Assembly (NCBI GenBank): GCA_022821545.1
Contig: JAJEDJ010000001.1
Location: 1 to 64,000, forward strand
Direction: 5' to 3'
DNA: 64,000 bases
Origin: Caldilineaceae bacterium
Lineage (GTDB): Bacteria > Chloroflexota > Anaerolineae > Caldilineales > Caldilineaceae
Shown piece after piece: positions 16,884 through 27,470 of this stretch. Every line of letters begins with the position of its first letter. Position 1 is the stretch's first letter. A program made the translations under genes and the position numbers. Under the pieces are notes generated by a model. It was given only the letters and a program-made list of their open reading frames with translations, had not been told where the DNA came from and made no database searches.

Positions 16884-18152
16884 ATGACCGCCAAAATCAC
16901 CGACGTCGAACGGATCCTCCTCGTCATCCCGATGGTCGACCGCGTGCGCCGCGAGATGGAGCGCGCCAATATCCACCGCTGGTCCGAATCGGAAGTCATC
17001 CGCCTTACGCTCGACGACGGCACGGTCGCCTACGGCGAAACGATCCAGAACTACACGTGGGGACGCGTCGAGGACACCGAACGCGTCATCGGCCAGTCGC
17101 CTTTCGACCTGATGTGGGACGACTCTCTCGGCGCCGGCCTGCAGATGGCCCTCTTCGACGCCGCCGGCAAGGTCGCCGGCGTACCCGTCTACCGCCTCCT
17201 GGGTCAAAAGGTGCGCAGCTGGTGCCCCGTCTCTTTCTGGGACCACGACATGGGGCCCGGCGCATATGAACAGGAGGCCAGAGTCGCCGTCGAGCTGGGA
17301 TTCACCTCTATAAAGATCAAGACCCGCCCCTGGCACGACGTCTATGCGACCGTCAAACGTATCAGCGACGCCACACCCGACTGGTTCCACATCGACTGCG
17401 ACTGGAACGATTTTCTGCTCGATGTTTCCACCGCCGTACCGGTGATGCGCGAACTCGAGACCGACTTTCCCAAGATCGCGATCTGGGAAGGGCCGATACA
17501 GGCCAACGACGTAGCAGGGAACCGCCTGCTGCGCGAAAAGGTGCGCACGCCCATCGCCCACCACTACGGCGGCGTACCCGGCTCCGTAGCAATCCAACAA
17601 GGCTATTGCGATGGCTTCGTCATCGCCGGCGGCGTCACCAACGTACTGCAGTCCGGCATTTCCGCGGCCACAGCCAACATGCCCTTCTTCCTGCAGATGG
17701 TCGGCACCGGCATCACGACGACGATGGCCCTCCACCTCGGCGCCGTACTCAGCCACGCGCAGTGGCCCGCCATCAACTGCCACGAGCTCTACCAGCACAA
17801 TCTGCTCGACCAGCGTATTCCCGTCCACGGCGGCTACGCCCAGGTCCCCGAAACGCCGGGGCTCGGAATCACTATCGACGAAAACGCTCTCGATACCTAT
17901 GGCGTCGAAGAGGCCGATTTCAGCCTGCCGCGCCGCCTGGTACGCTACAGCCGCGCCAACGGCGTGCGCGTCTACTTCGCCGACACAAGCTTCAGCCAGG
18001 GCTCCAGCATGTGGAACTACTGGCGCACCGCAAACCAGCCCATCTACGAACGCGGCGTCGCAACCTCGTACCTCGACGACGACGGCAGCGCCGACTTCGA
18101 TGACCTGTACCGGCGCACCGTCGAGGAACCGGTGCTTTCGCAGGCAACCTGA
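16884..18152 (+). CDS. enolase-superfamily MR/MLE dehydratase or racemase
   Basis: Protein of 422 aa with the capping domain and barrel of mandelate-racemase-type enzymes. Lys144-x-Lys146 (I-K-I-K) is the expected base pair, Asp171 in H-I-D-C-D is the first metal ligand and Glu202 in W-E-G-P the second. His284 (A-L-H-L-G) could be the opposite base. The third metal ligand, normally Asp/Glu at the end of the next strand, falls on I-A-H-H-Y (His226/227), which is unusual. Such enzymes abstract a proton alpha to a carboxylate, usually dehydrating sugar acids. The start at 16884 has AGGAG at good spacing. RidA follows. Confidence 0.88.
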   Translation: MTAKITDVERILLVIPMVDRVRREMERANIHRWSESEVIRLTLDDGTVAYGETIQNYTWGRVEDTERVIGQSPFDLMWDDSLGAGLQMALFDAAGKVAGVPVYRLLGQKVRSWCPVSFWDHDMGPGAYEQEARVAVELGFTSIKIKTRPWHDVYATVKRISDATPDWFHIDCDWNDFLLDVSTAVPVMRELETDFPKIAIWEGPIQANDVAGNRLLREKVRTPIAHHYGGVPGSVAIQQGYCDGFVIAGGVTNVLQSGISAATANMPFFLQMVGTGITTTMALHLGAVLSHAQWPAINCHELYQHNLLDQRIPVHGGYAQVPETPGLGITIDENALDTYGVEEADFSLPRRLVRYSRANGVRVYFADTSFSQGSSMWNYWRTANQPIYERGVATSYLDDDGSADFDDLYRRTVEEPVLSQAT

Positions 18153-18236
18153 CGCTTACACTCAACTCAGTATCCATATCCGATACCAAGCCGCGCCGCA
18201 TCCCGCCGCGCGGCGATCATTCAACAGGAGCAAAAC

Positions 18237-18686
18237 GTGTCTTATCTGGCAAAACTGAAAGAGATGGGCTACGAACTCGAGAAGATCGACCTGGACGGCG
18301 GCCGCTTGATGGCCGCGGTGCGCTCCGGCGACCATGTGTATGTCTCCGGCCAGGTCTCGCGCTTCGGCGACGAGGAGATCATGGGCAAGGTCGGGGAGGA
18401 CCTGACCACTGAACAGGGCTACCGCGCCGCGCAGCTCTGCGCTCTCGGCATCCTGCAGGCCGTCCACACAATCGCCGGGCTGGACAACGTCCGGCAGGTG
18501 GTCAAGGTCTTCGGCATGGTCAACGTCGGCCCGGGTTTCAACGACACACCCTCGGTCATCCACGGCTGCAGCGACATGTTCATCGAGCTCTTTGGCGACG
18601 CCGGGCGTCATGCGCGCAGCGCTATCGGCCTGACCGTGCCCGCCAACTGGGCGGTTGAAATCGAAGCCATCATCGCCGTAGACTAA
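18237..18686 (+). CDS. RidA family protein
   Basis: Protein of 149 aa of the RidA/YjgF/YER057c superfamily, close to the longer YjgH/endoribonuclease-L-PSP-like branch. Typical trimeric enzymes in this family hydrolyse reactive enamines/imines formed by PLP lyases and dehydratases. Visible family blocks are V-Y-V-S-G-Q, L-C-A-L-G-I-L, and a C-terminal A-R-S-A-I-G-L-T-V-P with E-I-E-A-I-I. The Arg in R-S-A-I-G matches the substrate-carboxylate Arg of RidA. GTG start after CAGGAGCAAAAC. It lies 84 bases after the MR/MLE gene and close to the PLP lyase, so a detoxification partner role is plausible. Confidence 0.88.
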   Translation: MSYLAKLKEMGYELEKIDLDGGRLMAAVRSGDHVYVSGQVSRFGDEEIMGKVGEDLTTEQGYRAAQLCALGILQAVHTIAGLDNVRQVVKVFGMVNVGPGFNDTPSVIHGCSDMFIELFGDAGRHARSAIGLTVPANWAVEIEAIIAVD

Positions 18687-18745
18687 GGCCGGGCCCCGCT
18701 TGCGGTAGGTCTTAGGCAGGAGGCTATAGGCCATAGAGAATAAGA

Positions 18746-18771
18746 AAATCCCGCTGAATTCAGCGGGATTT
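18746..18771 (-). terminator. perfect palindromic bidirectional terminator
   Basis: A 26-base perfect inverted repeat (aaatcccgctga / tcagcgggattt). On the minus strand it lies 11 bases after the tRNA-Glu 3' end and is followed by ATTTTCTTATT, giving a U-rich exit. On the plus strand it ends the enolase-RidA transcript with a weaker U-rich tail. Confidence 0.75.
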
Positions 18772-18781
18772 CTCGTTCCTG

Positions 18782-18854
18782 TACCCCGTAGGGGAGTCGA
18801 ACCCCTGTCTCCACCTTGAGAGGGTGGTGTCCTGGGCCTCTAGACGAACGGGGC
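18782..18854 (-). tRNA. tRNA-Glu (anticodon CTC)
   Basis: Full cloverleaf on the minus strand. The acceptor is GCCCCGT with ACGGGGT (the first pair is G-U), and the D-arm lies in TCGTCTAGAGGCCCAGGAC. The anticodon loop CTCTCAA sits on a five-pair stem, giving anticodon CTC for Glu. The T-arm is AGGGGTTCGACTCCCCT. The discriminator is A and CCA is not encoded. It is followed by the palindromic terminator. Confidence 0.93.
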
Positions 18855-18971
18855 AGGTCTCTTGCAAAACCTGGTACGGGACAGTATACGGAAGGAGCAC
18901 GCGAAAGTCAAAACCAGATCCGCCAGGGATTTGATCCTCCCGCCTCCTCCCTCTATAATGACGGCATCTCC

Positions 18972-19066
18972 GGCCGTCCACCGGGACAGCTCGGAGTCCT
19001 GATCGCCAGGGCGCGCCGCCACCCGGCGCGGCCTGGCAGTAAGCGGGTTCGAATCCCGCCCGGCCA
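18972..19066 (+). other. tRNA-like element, class II-like, aberrant anticodon region
   Basis: The 3' end is a perfect tRNA T-arm (19043-19059, GCGGG-TTCGAAT-CCCGC) followed by CGGCC and a discriminator-like A. The 5' end starts GGCCG, able to pair with that CGGCC. In between are a D-arm-like hairpin (18984-18999, GGAC / GTCC with loop AGCTCGGA, keeping the G-G and A positions) and a GC-rich hairpin (19006-19036, 5+7 bp). No normal seven-base anticodon loop with U33 can be drawn, so no amino acid can be assigned. The 95-base length resembles class II or tRNA-Sec molecules. It may be a decayed tRNA or a tRNA-like regulatory RNA ahead of the radical-SAM genes. Confidence 0.3.
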
Positions 19067-19151
19067 TAGACGCGATCACCTAACGCGATCTCCTTATGCG
19101 ACCGCCTTGCGAGGAGGGCGCAGCGGGCCGGCAGATGAGAAGGAACAGGAT

Positions 19152-21274
<2,123 letters not shown>

Positions 21275-21275
<1 letters not shown>

Positions 21276-22165
21276 TGGGACCGACAGCCCTCTCGCAGCC
21301 GTCAACGTTGCCCGAAGAACGCCCACGCCAGCGCGTTCGCTTTACCTACGAAAAGGGCGAGGCAATCAAGTTCATCAGCCATCAGGACGAGTCCCGGCTC
21401 TGGGAGCGGACTCTGCGCCGCGCCGATCTGCCGCTCCTCTACAAGCGCGGCTTCAACCCGCAGCCCCACATCCAGTTCGCCGCGCCCCTGGGCCTGGGCA
21501 TGACGGGCGTACGCGAACTGCTCGACGCGTCCTTCAGCCCGCCTGTCCCGCTGGATGAACTGTCAGTGCGGGTCCGTGAAAAGCTGCCTCCCGGTGTGCG
21601 TCTGCTCAACGCAACGGAGGTGCCCTTCAAAGCGGTGTCGCCCCAGTCGCTGACGATCGGCGCCGATTACACAGTTCTGATCTTCGCGGACGCGGGCGAA
21701 GTATCGGAACGGGAGCTAGAAGCAAAGATGGGGGCGTTTCTCGAGAAGAGGGAGGTCTGGCGCGAACGAGAGAGGCACGGCCAGCGTTATCGTTACAATC
21801 TGCGCCCGCTGGTCCTGGAGTTACGATATGCGGGCTTCGACCCCGCCGCAGGCGAACACCGCATATTTCTGCGCGTGCAGATGCGCCCTGGCGCAACCGG
21901 CCGCCCCGACGAACTGGTGGACGCTCTCGGCTTCGACGATTATGCCCGCACTCTCCGCCGGGAACGTATCTATTTTTCCGATTGTGAGGAGGACCTGGCT
22001 CTTTTCGCCGCCTACCCGGTCATCTCCCAGGACGAAATCTCACCCGAGAGACCCAAGCCCCGCCGCAAAGGGCGCAAACGCCGCCGCCGGGCCGGCGCGC
22101 AGCCCAAAGCGGACAAGCAGACCAATCAGGCCTTCGCGGAGAAGGCCGCCGACGAATTCGACTGA
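21275..22165 (+). CDS. TIGR03936 (DUF2344) radical SAM-associated protein
   Basis: Protein of 296 aa belonging to the TIGR03936/DUF2344 family. The hallmark is a block R-V-R-F-T-Y-E-K-G near residue 22, then F-I-S-H-Q-D and the G-F-N-P-Q-P-H-I-Q-F-A-A-P-L-G-L-G motif. In many bacteria it is fused to or follows the TIGR03960 radical SAM protein, and this pair reproduces that linkage as two overlapping genes. The C-terminus (about 250-275) is very Arg/Lys-rich (K-G-R-K-R-R-R-R), suggesting nucleic-acid contact. Biochemical role not established. Confidence 0.92.
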
Positions 22166-22237
22166 ACGCCCGCATTGGCGATCCGCGGCAGCGTCACAAG
22201 GGGGCAAGCAGAGTCAGAAAGAGGCTCAGAAGGAAGC

Positions 22238-23320
22238 TCAGAACAGGGGCACGTCCAGCCACTTCCCGCCCTGCATCGCGGACTCGTGGGCGATGATGCC
22301 GGGAACTGTGAAGTCCAAAGCCCGTGCGACGTCGATCGGCGGCCTGGCGTTCTGCTCTATGGCGCCGATGAAGTCGCGCACCATGTAGTACTCGGACGTG
22401 CCATGCCCACCCCGCAGCGCCTCCTCCGGCGCATTCGGGTCTACCGTCGGACAGTCGATCCGGCGAGCGCCATCGCTGGCCGCGGCCTCGTCCTCGCTGT
22501 AGAAGAGGCCCGTCGTGCCGCCCCAACCACCCTGGCGGCCGTTCTCCACGAACCCCTTCTCCCCGTAGAGCGTGTAGAAGATCATGTCAGGATGCCGCGG
22601 CGCCACCTGGCTGCGCAGGATTTTGACCGTGGCGCCCTTCTCGGTCTGGAAGAGCCCCACTTCCATGTCGAGGTAGCCCAGTCCCTCGTCCGGGTAGATG
22701 TTCTTGCCCGAGTGGACGCCGGTCGCCTTGACGATACGGTCTTCCATTAGCGTGAGAATGGGACCAAGACAGTGCGCACAGTACCAGATCGGCGCACGCG
22801 TGTAACGCCATCTGCGCTCGCCGGTTTCAGGACTTCTCAGCAGGGGCACGATCTCGTGGATGTACTCCCCTTCGGCGTGGAAGATCTTGCCCAACTTCCC
22901 CTGCTTGATCCAGTCCTGCCACTCCCGGATGTAGTGAAAGTAGCAGTAGTTCTCACCCATCATGTAGACGCGTCCGGTTTTATGCACGGTTTCCACGAGG
23001 CGGGCGCAGTCCGCGACCGTGTAAGCCGCGGTCTGCTCGCACAACACATGCTTCCCGCTCTCCATCGCCGCGATCGAGTGCTCGGCGTGATACTCGATCG
23101 GTGTCGCCACAACGACGATATCGAGCGGCGCGTTCACGAAATCTTCGAAGCGGGTGAACAACTTTCCGTCAGGCAGGGAGAACGCGGCCCCCGTATCGGC
23201 CAAAGTATCCTCGTCAATGTCGCAAAGGGCCGCAACTTCCACCCGCGGATGACCGGCCAGGCTGCGCATCAGCCCGCCCCCGCGGTGCAATCCGACAAAA
23301 CCGGTCTGTAGCTTACTCAT
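22238..23320 (-). CDS. Gfo/Idh/MocA family oxidoreductase
   Basis: NAD(P)-dependent dehydrogenase-like protein of 360 aa. The N-terminal Rossmann region (G-F-V-G-L-H-R-G-G) has His-Arg in place of the common Gly pattern. V-V-V-A-T-P and the catalytic-region H-V-L-C-E-Q motif follow; the family usually has E-K-P, and here Gln replaces the Lys. The C-terminal alpha/beta domain binds substrate, commonly a sugar or inositol. The ATG follows GAAGGAGCGGCGGACAGA. A ceramidase-like hydrolase lies just upstream on the same strand, 60 bases away, so the two may be co-transcribed. The K-to-Q change makes dehydrogenase activity uncertain. Confidence 0.88.
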   Translation of the reverse strand: MSKLQTGFVGLHRGGGLMRSLAGHPRVEVAALCDIDEDTLADTGAAFSLPDGKLFTRFEDFVNAPLDIVVVATPIEYHAEHSIAAMESGKHVLCEQTAAYTVADCARLVETVHKTGRVYMMGENYCYFHYIREWQDWIKQGKLGKIFHAEGEYIHEIVPLLRSPETGERRWRYTRAPIWYCAHCLGPILTLMEDRIVKATGVHSGKNIYPDEGLGYLDMEVGLFQTEKGATVKILRSQVAPRHPDMIFYTLYGEKGFVENGRQGGWGGTTGLFYSEDEAAASDGARRIDCPTVDPNAPEEALRGGHGTSEYYMVRDFIGAIEQNARPPIDVARALDFTVPGIIAHESAMQGGKWLDVPLF

Positions 23321-23380
23321 TCTGTCCGCCGCTCCTTCCTCACGTGTTCGTGCTTCCCGGTCCAGCGGCGCTAACCGCGC

Positions 23381-24691
23381 TCACCTTCCGGGGTCGTCGT
23401 TCCACAGCTCTTCAGTCAGGTCTACCGCGGTATCCACGATTCGCCGGACACCATCCAGAGCGATCCGATTGGGCCCTACGAGGGCTTCATATCCTTCCTG
23501 CGCGAAGGCCTCTGCGGTAGGCTGATACATGGCCAGGTCGTTGGTTAGCTCTGCCACCACGGTGTAGGGAAAGGGGGAACGCCGCTTTATCGAGAGGCCG
23601 TGCTCGACGAACAGTTCCCCCGGATTGGACGCAATCGCGAGAGGCCCGATACGCGCCGCGTTAACGGGTACGTCCCACTGCTCGGGCAAGGCGGCGACAA
23701 GCTCAGCCTGCCGGTCGAAGACGTCGGCGCGGCCACCGGCCCCGCCCCAGTTGAGCCGGCCAATGGCCTCAGGCGAATGGTCACTCGGGTCTCGCCGCGG
23801 GACGGTGACATTACGGCGGGTCGCGCTGACCGCAACCGGGCCGTCGACCGGAAGCGCGCGCCGCGCTGCGTCCACCGCCTGCTCTGCGAAGTAAGTTGCG
23901 CCCTCGCGCCAGCGCACGCCCCCCAGCGTCACGTTGATGTCGGCGCACGCGCCCGGCGTATAGACTGAAATTGTTTCGGGACCGTACTCCTCTCGCATCC
24001 GTTCAGCCACGACGCACGGGTAGTCCGCCGACCAGGTCGTACCGCCCTTGGAGTTGGTATGCAGCGAGAAGTTATAGAATACACCGATTGTCGAACCGTC
24101 CAATCTGTCAAAACGGACGACCCACATCTCAGGATCGACAGGGCCTGCCGTCCCCAACACTTGGGGGATGTAGTCCAGGTCGTTGAGCGCCTGCGGCATC
24201 CAGGTATTCAGCACCTTGCCGTCCGGGCAGATGACGCGGCGGTTGTGGATTCCGTGGTGGACGAGGGAGCGGCCAATGTGCATTGAAGCCGGCTCCATCC
24301 GTCCAGCGGCCTGCTCGACGCTCGCCGCGATGCGGTCGGGCAGGGTCGAGAGGTAGTCCGGGTCGATCACGTCGGAAGAGTAGACGCCCTCAGCCGTGTA
24401 GGGCCCGCTATGGGTGTGGCTGCAGGCGATCATGATGGTATGCGGAGGGATACCCGTGCGGCGGGAGGCCTCGGCGATGATCGCGTCGGCCAGCTCCCTG
24501 GGCAGGCCGATCAGGTCGACGCCCACGACGGCGAGCCGGTTGCCTCCACTCTCGGCTACGAGTGCGTGGGACTGGAGCGGGTCGGTCGTGCCTTCATTTT
24601 TGCGGGGGTCGAGGCTGCCGCACATGTAGAGCCCGTGCGGCGGTGTGATGTCGGTCTCACCAAAGCCGATGCGAAGCTGGCTGTCTGACAC
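23381..24691 (-). CDS. neutral/alkaline ceramidase-like hydrolase
   Basis: Protein of 436 aa resembling the N-terminal catalytic region of neutral/alkaline ceramidases: G-F-G-E-T-D-I-T-P-P at the start, the S-H-T-H-S-G-P zinc-site motif near residues 91-97, a downstream F-S-L-H-T-N-S block and T-P-G-A-C-A-D-I-N. Real ceramidases are longer and secreted; this one has no signal peptide, so it is probably a cytoplasmic hydrolase of unknown amide. GTG start behind GAGGAGG. First gene of a probable two-gene unit with the Gfo/Idh/MocA gene. Confidence 0.82.
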   Translation of the reverse strand: MSDSQLRIGFGETDITPPHGLYMCGSLDPRKNEGTTDPLQSHALVAESGGNRLAVVGVDLIGLPRELADAIIAEASRRTGIPPHTIMIACSHTHSGPYTAEGVYSSDVIDPDYLSTLPDRIAASVEQAAGRMEPASMHIGRSLVHHGIHNRRVICPDGKVLNTWMPQALNDLDYIPQVLGTAGPVDPEMWVVRFDRLDGSTIGVFYNFSLHTNSKGGTTWSADYPCVVAERMREEYGPETISVYTPGACADINVTLGGVRWREGATYFAEQAVDAARRALPVDGPVAVSATRRNVTVPRRDPSDHSPEAIGRLNWGGAGGRADVFDRQAELVAALPEQWDVPVNAARIGPLAIASNPGELFVEHGLSIKRRSPFPYTVVAELTNDLAMYQPTAEAFAQEGYEALVGPNRIALDGVRRIVDTAVDLTEELWNDDPGR

Positions 24692-24708
24692 GATTTGACC
24701 TCCTCATT

Positions 24709-24742
24709 ATCCGACTGAACCCAGGATCCGACTGAACCCAGG
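24709..24742 (+). repeat. two tandem copies of a 17-bp unit
   Basis: ATCCGACTGAACCCAGG at 24709-24725 is repeated exactly at 24726-24742, just upstream of the ceramidase-like start. The unit resembles (10 of 14 positions, all changes transitions) the 14-base repeats at the other end of the same intergenic region. Confidence 0.8.
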
Positions 24743-25011
24743 CGCCTGCCCGAGTTTTCGCGGATATAGTCATTCCAGCGTAGACGGGATCATGCGACAT
24801 GCTATCCGACAGGGCCTCAGCCGCGTTCCTTCAAGGCAAGGTCTGATTGGGTACTGTTCGCGAACTCGAGTGGGGGTTCCCATGGTAATCGCATTCTCCG
24901 CCGACCGCAAAGGAAGGGATTTCGACACTCTCTCCGCCGGCGCCTACATGCACACCGTCCAGCACCCGTCCGGAATTGGACTGAAACAGGACCAGAACCG
25001 ATTCTCCGCGA

Positions 25012-25020
25012 TGATATACT
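25012..25020 (+). promoter_or_regulatory. extended -10 promoter candidate for SPFH gene
   Basis: TGATATACT (TGn-TATACT) with no clear -35. Transcription would begin near 25027, placing the 14-base tandem repeats inside the 5' leader of the membrane-SPFH gene. Seen by eye only. Confidence 0.35.
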
Positions 25021-25040
25021 GTCCTTGAGGTCGGACCAGA

Positions 25041-25096
25041 TTGGCTGAATCTAGTCGGCTGAATCTAGTCGGCTGAATCCAATGGGCTGAATCCCA
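25041..25096 (+). repeat. four tandem 14-bp repeats in the SPFH leader
   Basis: Units at 25041-25054, 25055-25068, 25069-25082 and 25083-25096 share the core GGCTGAATC; the middle two begin TCGGCTGAATC. They fill the space directly before the GTG start at 25099 where a Shine-Dalgarno would be expected, and none is obvious. Together with the 17-bp repeats 300 bases away this looks like one repeat family. Confidence 0.75.
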
Positions 25097-25098
25097 AA

Positions 25099-26949
25099 GT
25101 GACTCCTGCGCAAACGATTCGGACAGCCGCACTCATCGCACTGCCGTTCATGTTGCTGCCCGCCGCATACTGGCTGGCCGGCAATGCTCCGGCGCCAGCG
25201 GCCCCCGGGCTGTGGTTGCAGGGCGTGATCTGGTCTCTACGGGTCGTTTACGTGGGCGGGGCGTTCATTGGCTGGCAGGCAGGGCGGCCACAGTGGTTCT
25301 ACCCCTGGCTGGGATTCGCGTCGTACGCGGCGGTGGCAGTCCTGCTCCAGTTCGCCATTCCTTTAATGGACTGGAGTTCCGGAGTCTTCGCAGCTTTTCT
25401 GGACTACGCCATCATTTCCCTGGTATTCTCGCCTTACTTCGTGACCGCGCTCCGGGTTGGCTGGCGCAGGTCTCAGAGAGTTTTGGGCGCATATACGGTC
25501 TTTCCCCATGCCGCACTGATCATCCCACTCTTCCAGCTTGTGGGAGGGGACGTATTTGGCCACGACTTGCGTTTTCTAACCCTTTCAGCTCTGAGCGCCG
25601 CCGCTTTTGCAGCGCTGTACTGGCGTCCTCCTACCGCGCTCTTTCGTGGAAAGAGGGAGTGGTCGCAAGCGGCCTTACTCTTGCTGGGCGTTACTGTCTC
25701 GAATCTAGTCTTTCTGCTCGGCTTGGGCTACGAGTTTGGTTTTGAAAGAGGCTTGGGCTTCTTGATATTGTTGGTCCCGCTTGCCGGCTTGGGCTGGCTG
25801 ATCCTCAGCGGACCAATTCTGTTACCCCCGCTGGTCCAATGGTTGTTCAGAGTACTAAGGGTCGAAGAGTTTATCGCCCCGTCACTGCAATCTGGCGGTC
25901 GCGTTCTGCTCCGCACTTTCGGAGCAAGAGAGAGGGCCGATGACGATTCTAGCCCACTTCTTTCTGAGGAGACAGGGCACAGTTCCCCCAAAGGAGAAGC
26001 AAAGATGAGCGAAGAAACAGTGGCGACTACCGTTCCCGAGACCCGCCGACCGGTCGGTTCGGACCTGGAACGATTCTACAAAGTTTCGGTCGTAGTTCTC
26101 GCGGGGCTGGCGATATTCCTGGCAGCGCTCTACGTCGGCCGCGCCGCGGTCTACAAGATCCACGAATTCGAACGCGGGCTGCACCTGCGCGGGGGCCGCT
26201 TTCTCGGCGTGCAATCGCCGGGATGGCACGTTCAAGTCCCCCTGGTTGACACTGTAATAATTGTCAAAGTGATTGAGCGGCTCGGCTATGTCGAGCGCAT
26301 TCCCGCCATGACTTCCGACAACGTCACGATGGACGTTTCCCTCCAATTTACCTACCGCGTCACCAACCCCGAGCGCTTCGCCCTCGCGGTCGACGACCCG
26401 GAGCGAATCGTCTTCGAATTCGTGCAGGGGAGGCTGCGCGACGTGGTCAACACCAAGACGATGACCGGGGTCATGAACCAGCGCACAGAGATGAACCTTG
26501 AGATTATGCAGGAGTTGAAGGAGAAGGAGGACCAGTACGGAGTTGAGTTCATGACCGTCCAGATCCAGAGCGCGTCGCCGCCGGCCGAGGTCTTGTCGGC
26601 AATCAAGGACCGCATGGTGGCTGCGCAGCGGCAGGAACAGGCCGAGGCCGAAGCCGCCCAGCAGCGCACGGTCGCCGACGCCCAGTTCTATGTCGCGCAG
26701 AAGGAGGCCGAAGCTCAGGCCTATCGCATCACGACCTCCGCGGCGGCGGAAGCGGAACAGATCCAACTCACAACAGAGGCACAGCAACTGGCCGTGCGCG
26801 CCATTCTCAGCGAACTGGAAGGCAAGGGCGCGCTGGCGGAAAAGTACATCGACTATCTCATTGCGGTCGAACTGAAGGAGAACAGCAAGTGGATTCTCGG
26901 AAACGGGGGCGAGCCGATCCTCGAACTGCGGCCCTCAGTGGAGGAGTAA
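25099..26949 (+). CDS. fusion of polytopic membrane domain and SPFH/band-7 domain
   Basis: Single open frame of 616 codons. Residues 1 to about 240 hold about six or seven hydrophobic helices of no family I recognise. Residues 303-616 are a complete SPFH/band-7 (stomatin/prohibitin-like) protein: a membrane helix near 325-345, the band-7 domain (V-T-M-D-V-S-L-Q-F-T-Y-R-V), then a long Ala/Glu/Gln coiled coil. SPFH proteins scaffold membrane microdomains and regulate proteases. A strong internal ribosome-binding site (AAAGGAG at 25990) and ATG at 26005 could yield the SPFH part alone. So this is either a fusion with two products or two genes whose separating stop is lost. The upstream GTG has no clear Shine-Dalgarno. 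Confidence 0.8.
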   Translation: MTPAQTIRTAALIALPFMLLPAAYWLAGNAPAPAAPGLWLQGVIWSLRVVYVGGAFIGWQAGRPQWFYPWLGFASYAAVAVLLQFAIPLMDWSSGVFAAFLDYAIISLVFSPYFVTALRVGWRRSQRVLGAYTVFPHAALIIPLFQLVGGDVFGHDLRFLTLSALSAAAFAALYWRPPTALFRGKREWSQAALLLLGVTVSNLVFLLGLGYEFGFERGLGFLILLVPLAGLGWLILSGPILLPPLVQWLFRVLRVEEFIAPSLQSGGRVLLRTFGARERADDDSSPLLSEETGHSSPKGEAKMSEETVATTVPETRRPVGSDLERFYKVSVVVLAGLAIFLAALYVGRAAVYKIHEFERGLHLRGGRFLGVQSPGWHVQVPLVDTVIIVKVIERLGYVERIPAMTSDNVTMDVSLQFTYRVTNPERFALAVDDPERIVFEFVQGRLRDVVNTKTMTGVMNQRTEMNLEIMQELKEKEDQYGVEFMTVQIQSASPPAEVLSAIKDRMVAAQRQEQAEAEAAQQRTVADAQFYVAQKEAEAQAYRITTSAAAEAEQIQLTTEAQQLAVRAILSELEGKGALAEKYIDYLIAVELKENSKWILGNGGEPILELRPSVEE

Positions 26950-26952
26950 CGC

Positions 26953-27420
26953 ATGCGCAAGATAATGCTGCTGGCAGGGGCAGTCGCCGTCCTTGTGACG
27001 CTGACGCAAACGGCGCCGCGGCACCTGACCGTGTCACGGAAGCATAGCGACCTCATCGCCAAACGGATCTACGCCTATCGCGACTGGCAGAGCACCGGTG
27101 TGCGCGTCGATCAAGGGGACCTGGTCGAGATTGAAGCGGAAGGCGAGTGGCTTTACACGCCCGACGAGTTCCACGGGCCCGGGGGCCATCCAGTTTTTCC
27201 CGCGGCCAGTTTCTACCCGATTTCAAGCGGGTCCGGGGGCGCGCTGATCGGGCGCATCGGCGAAGAAGGGTACCGTTTCATTGTCGGCAAACGGGTAGAC
27301 ATGCAGGCGCCCCAAAAGGGGATTCTCTACCTGCGCATCAATGACGACATCCTGAGCGACAACGACGGCTGGGTCGCCGTCCGCATTGACGTCACCGAAA
27401 CTGAAGAGTCCCTTCCATGA
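26953..27420 (+). CDS. secreted LecA (PA-IL)-like lectin domain protein
   Basis: Protein of 155 aa with a signal-peptide-like N-terminus (residues 1-21). The rest resembles the PA-IL/LecA galactose-lectin beta-sandwich: D-W-Q-S-T-G-V-R-V-x-Q-G-D, then G-E-W, A-L-I-G-R-I-G, and a C-terminal N-D-D-x-L-S-D-N-D-G-W. In LecA the D-N-x-G region helps hold Ca2+ and sugar. Carbohydrate binding outside the membrane is therefore likely, though ligand residues were not aligned. It starts three bases after the SPFH stop, so it is co-transcribed with it. Confidence 0.72.
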   Translation: MRKIMLLAGAVAVLVTLTQTAPRHLTVSRKHSDLIAKRIYAYRDWQSTGVRVDQGDLVEIEAEGEWLYTPDEFHGPGGHPVFPAASFYPISSGSGGALIGRIGEEGYRFIVGKRVDMQAPQKGILYLRINDDILSDNDGWVAVRIDVTETEESLP

Positions 27421-27470
27421 AGGAGGGCACTCAAGCACTCAAGGAGAAAGAGAAGAGGAGTGAGACGTTC

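Noticed and set aside
18816..19151. Upstream extension of the radical-SAM open frame through the tRNA-Glu and tRNA-like region
   Set aside because: It overlaps RNA genes, is not conserved in composition, and a good ribosome-binding site precedes ATG 19152.
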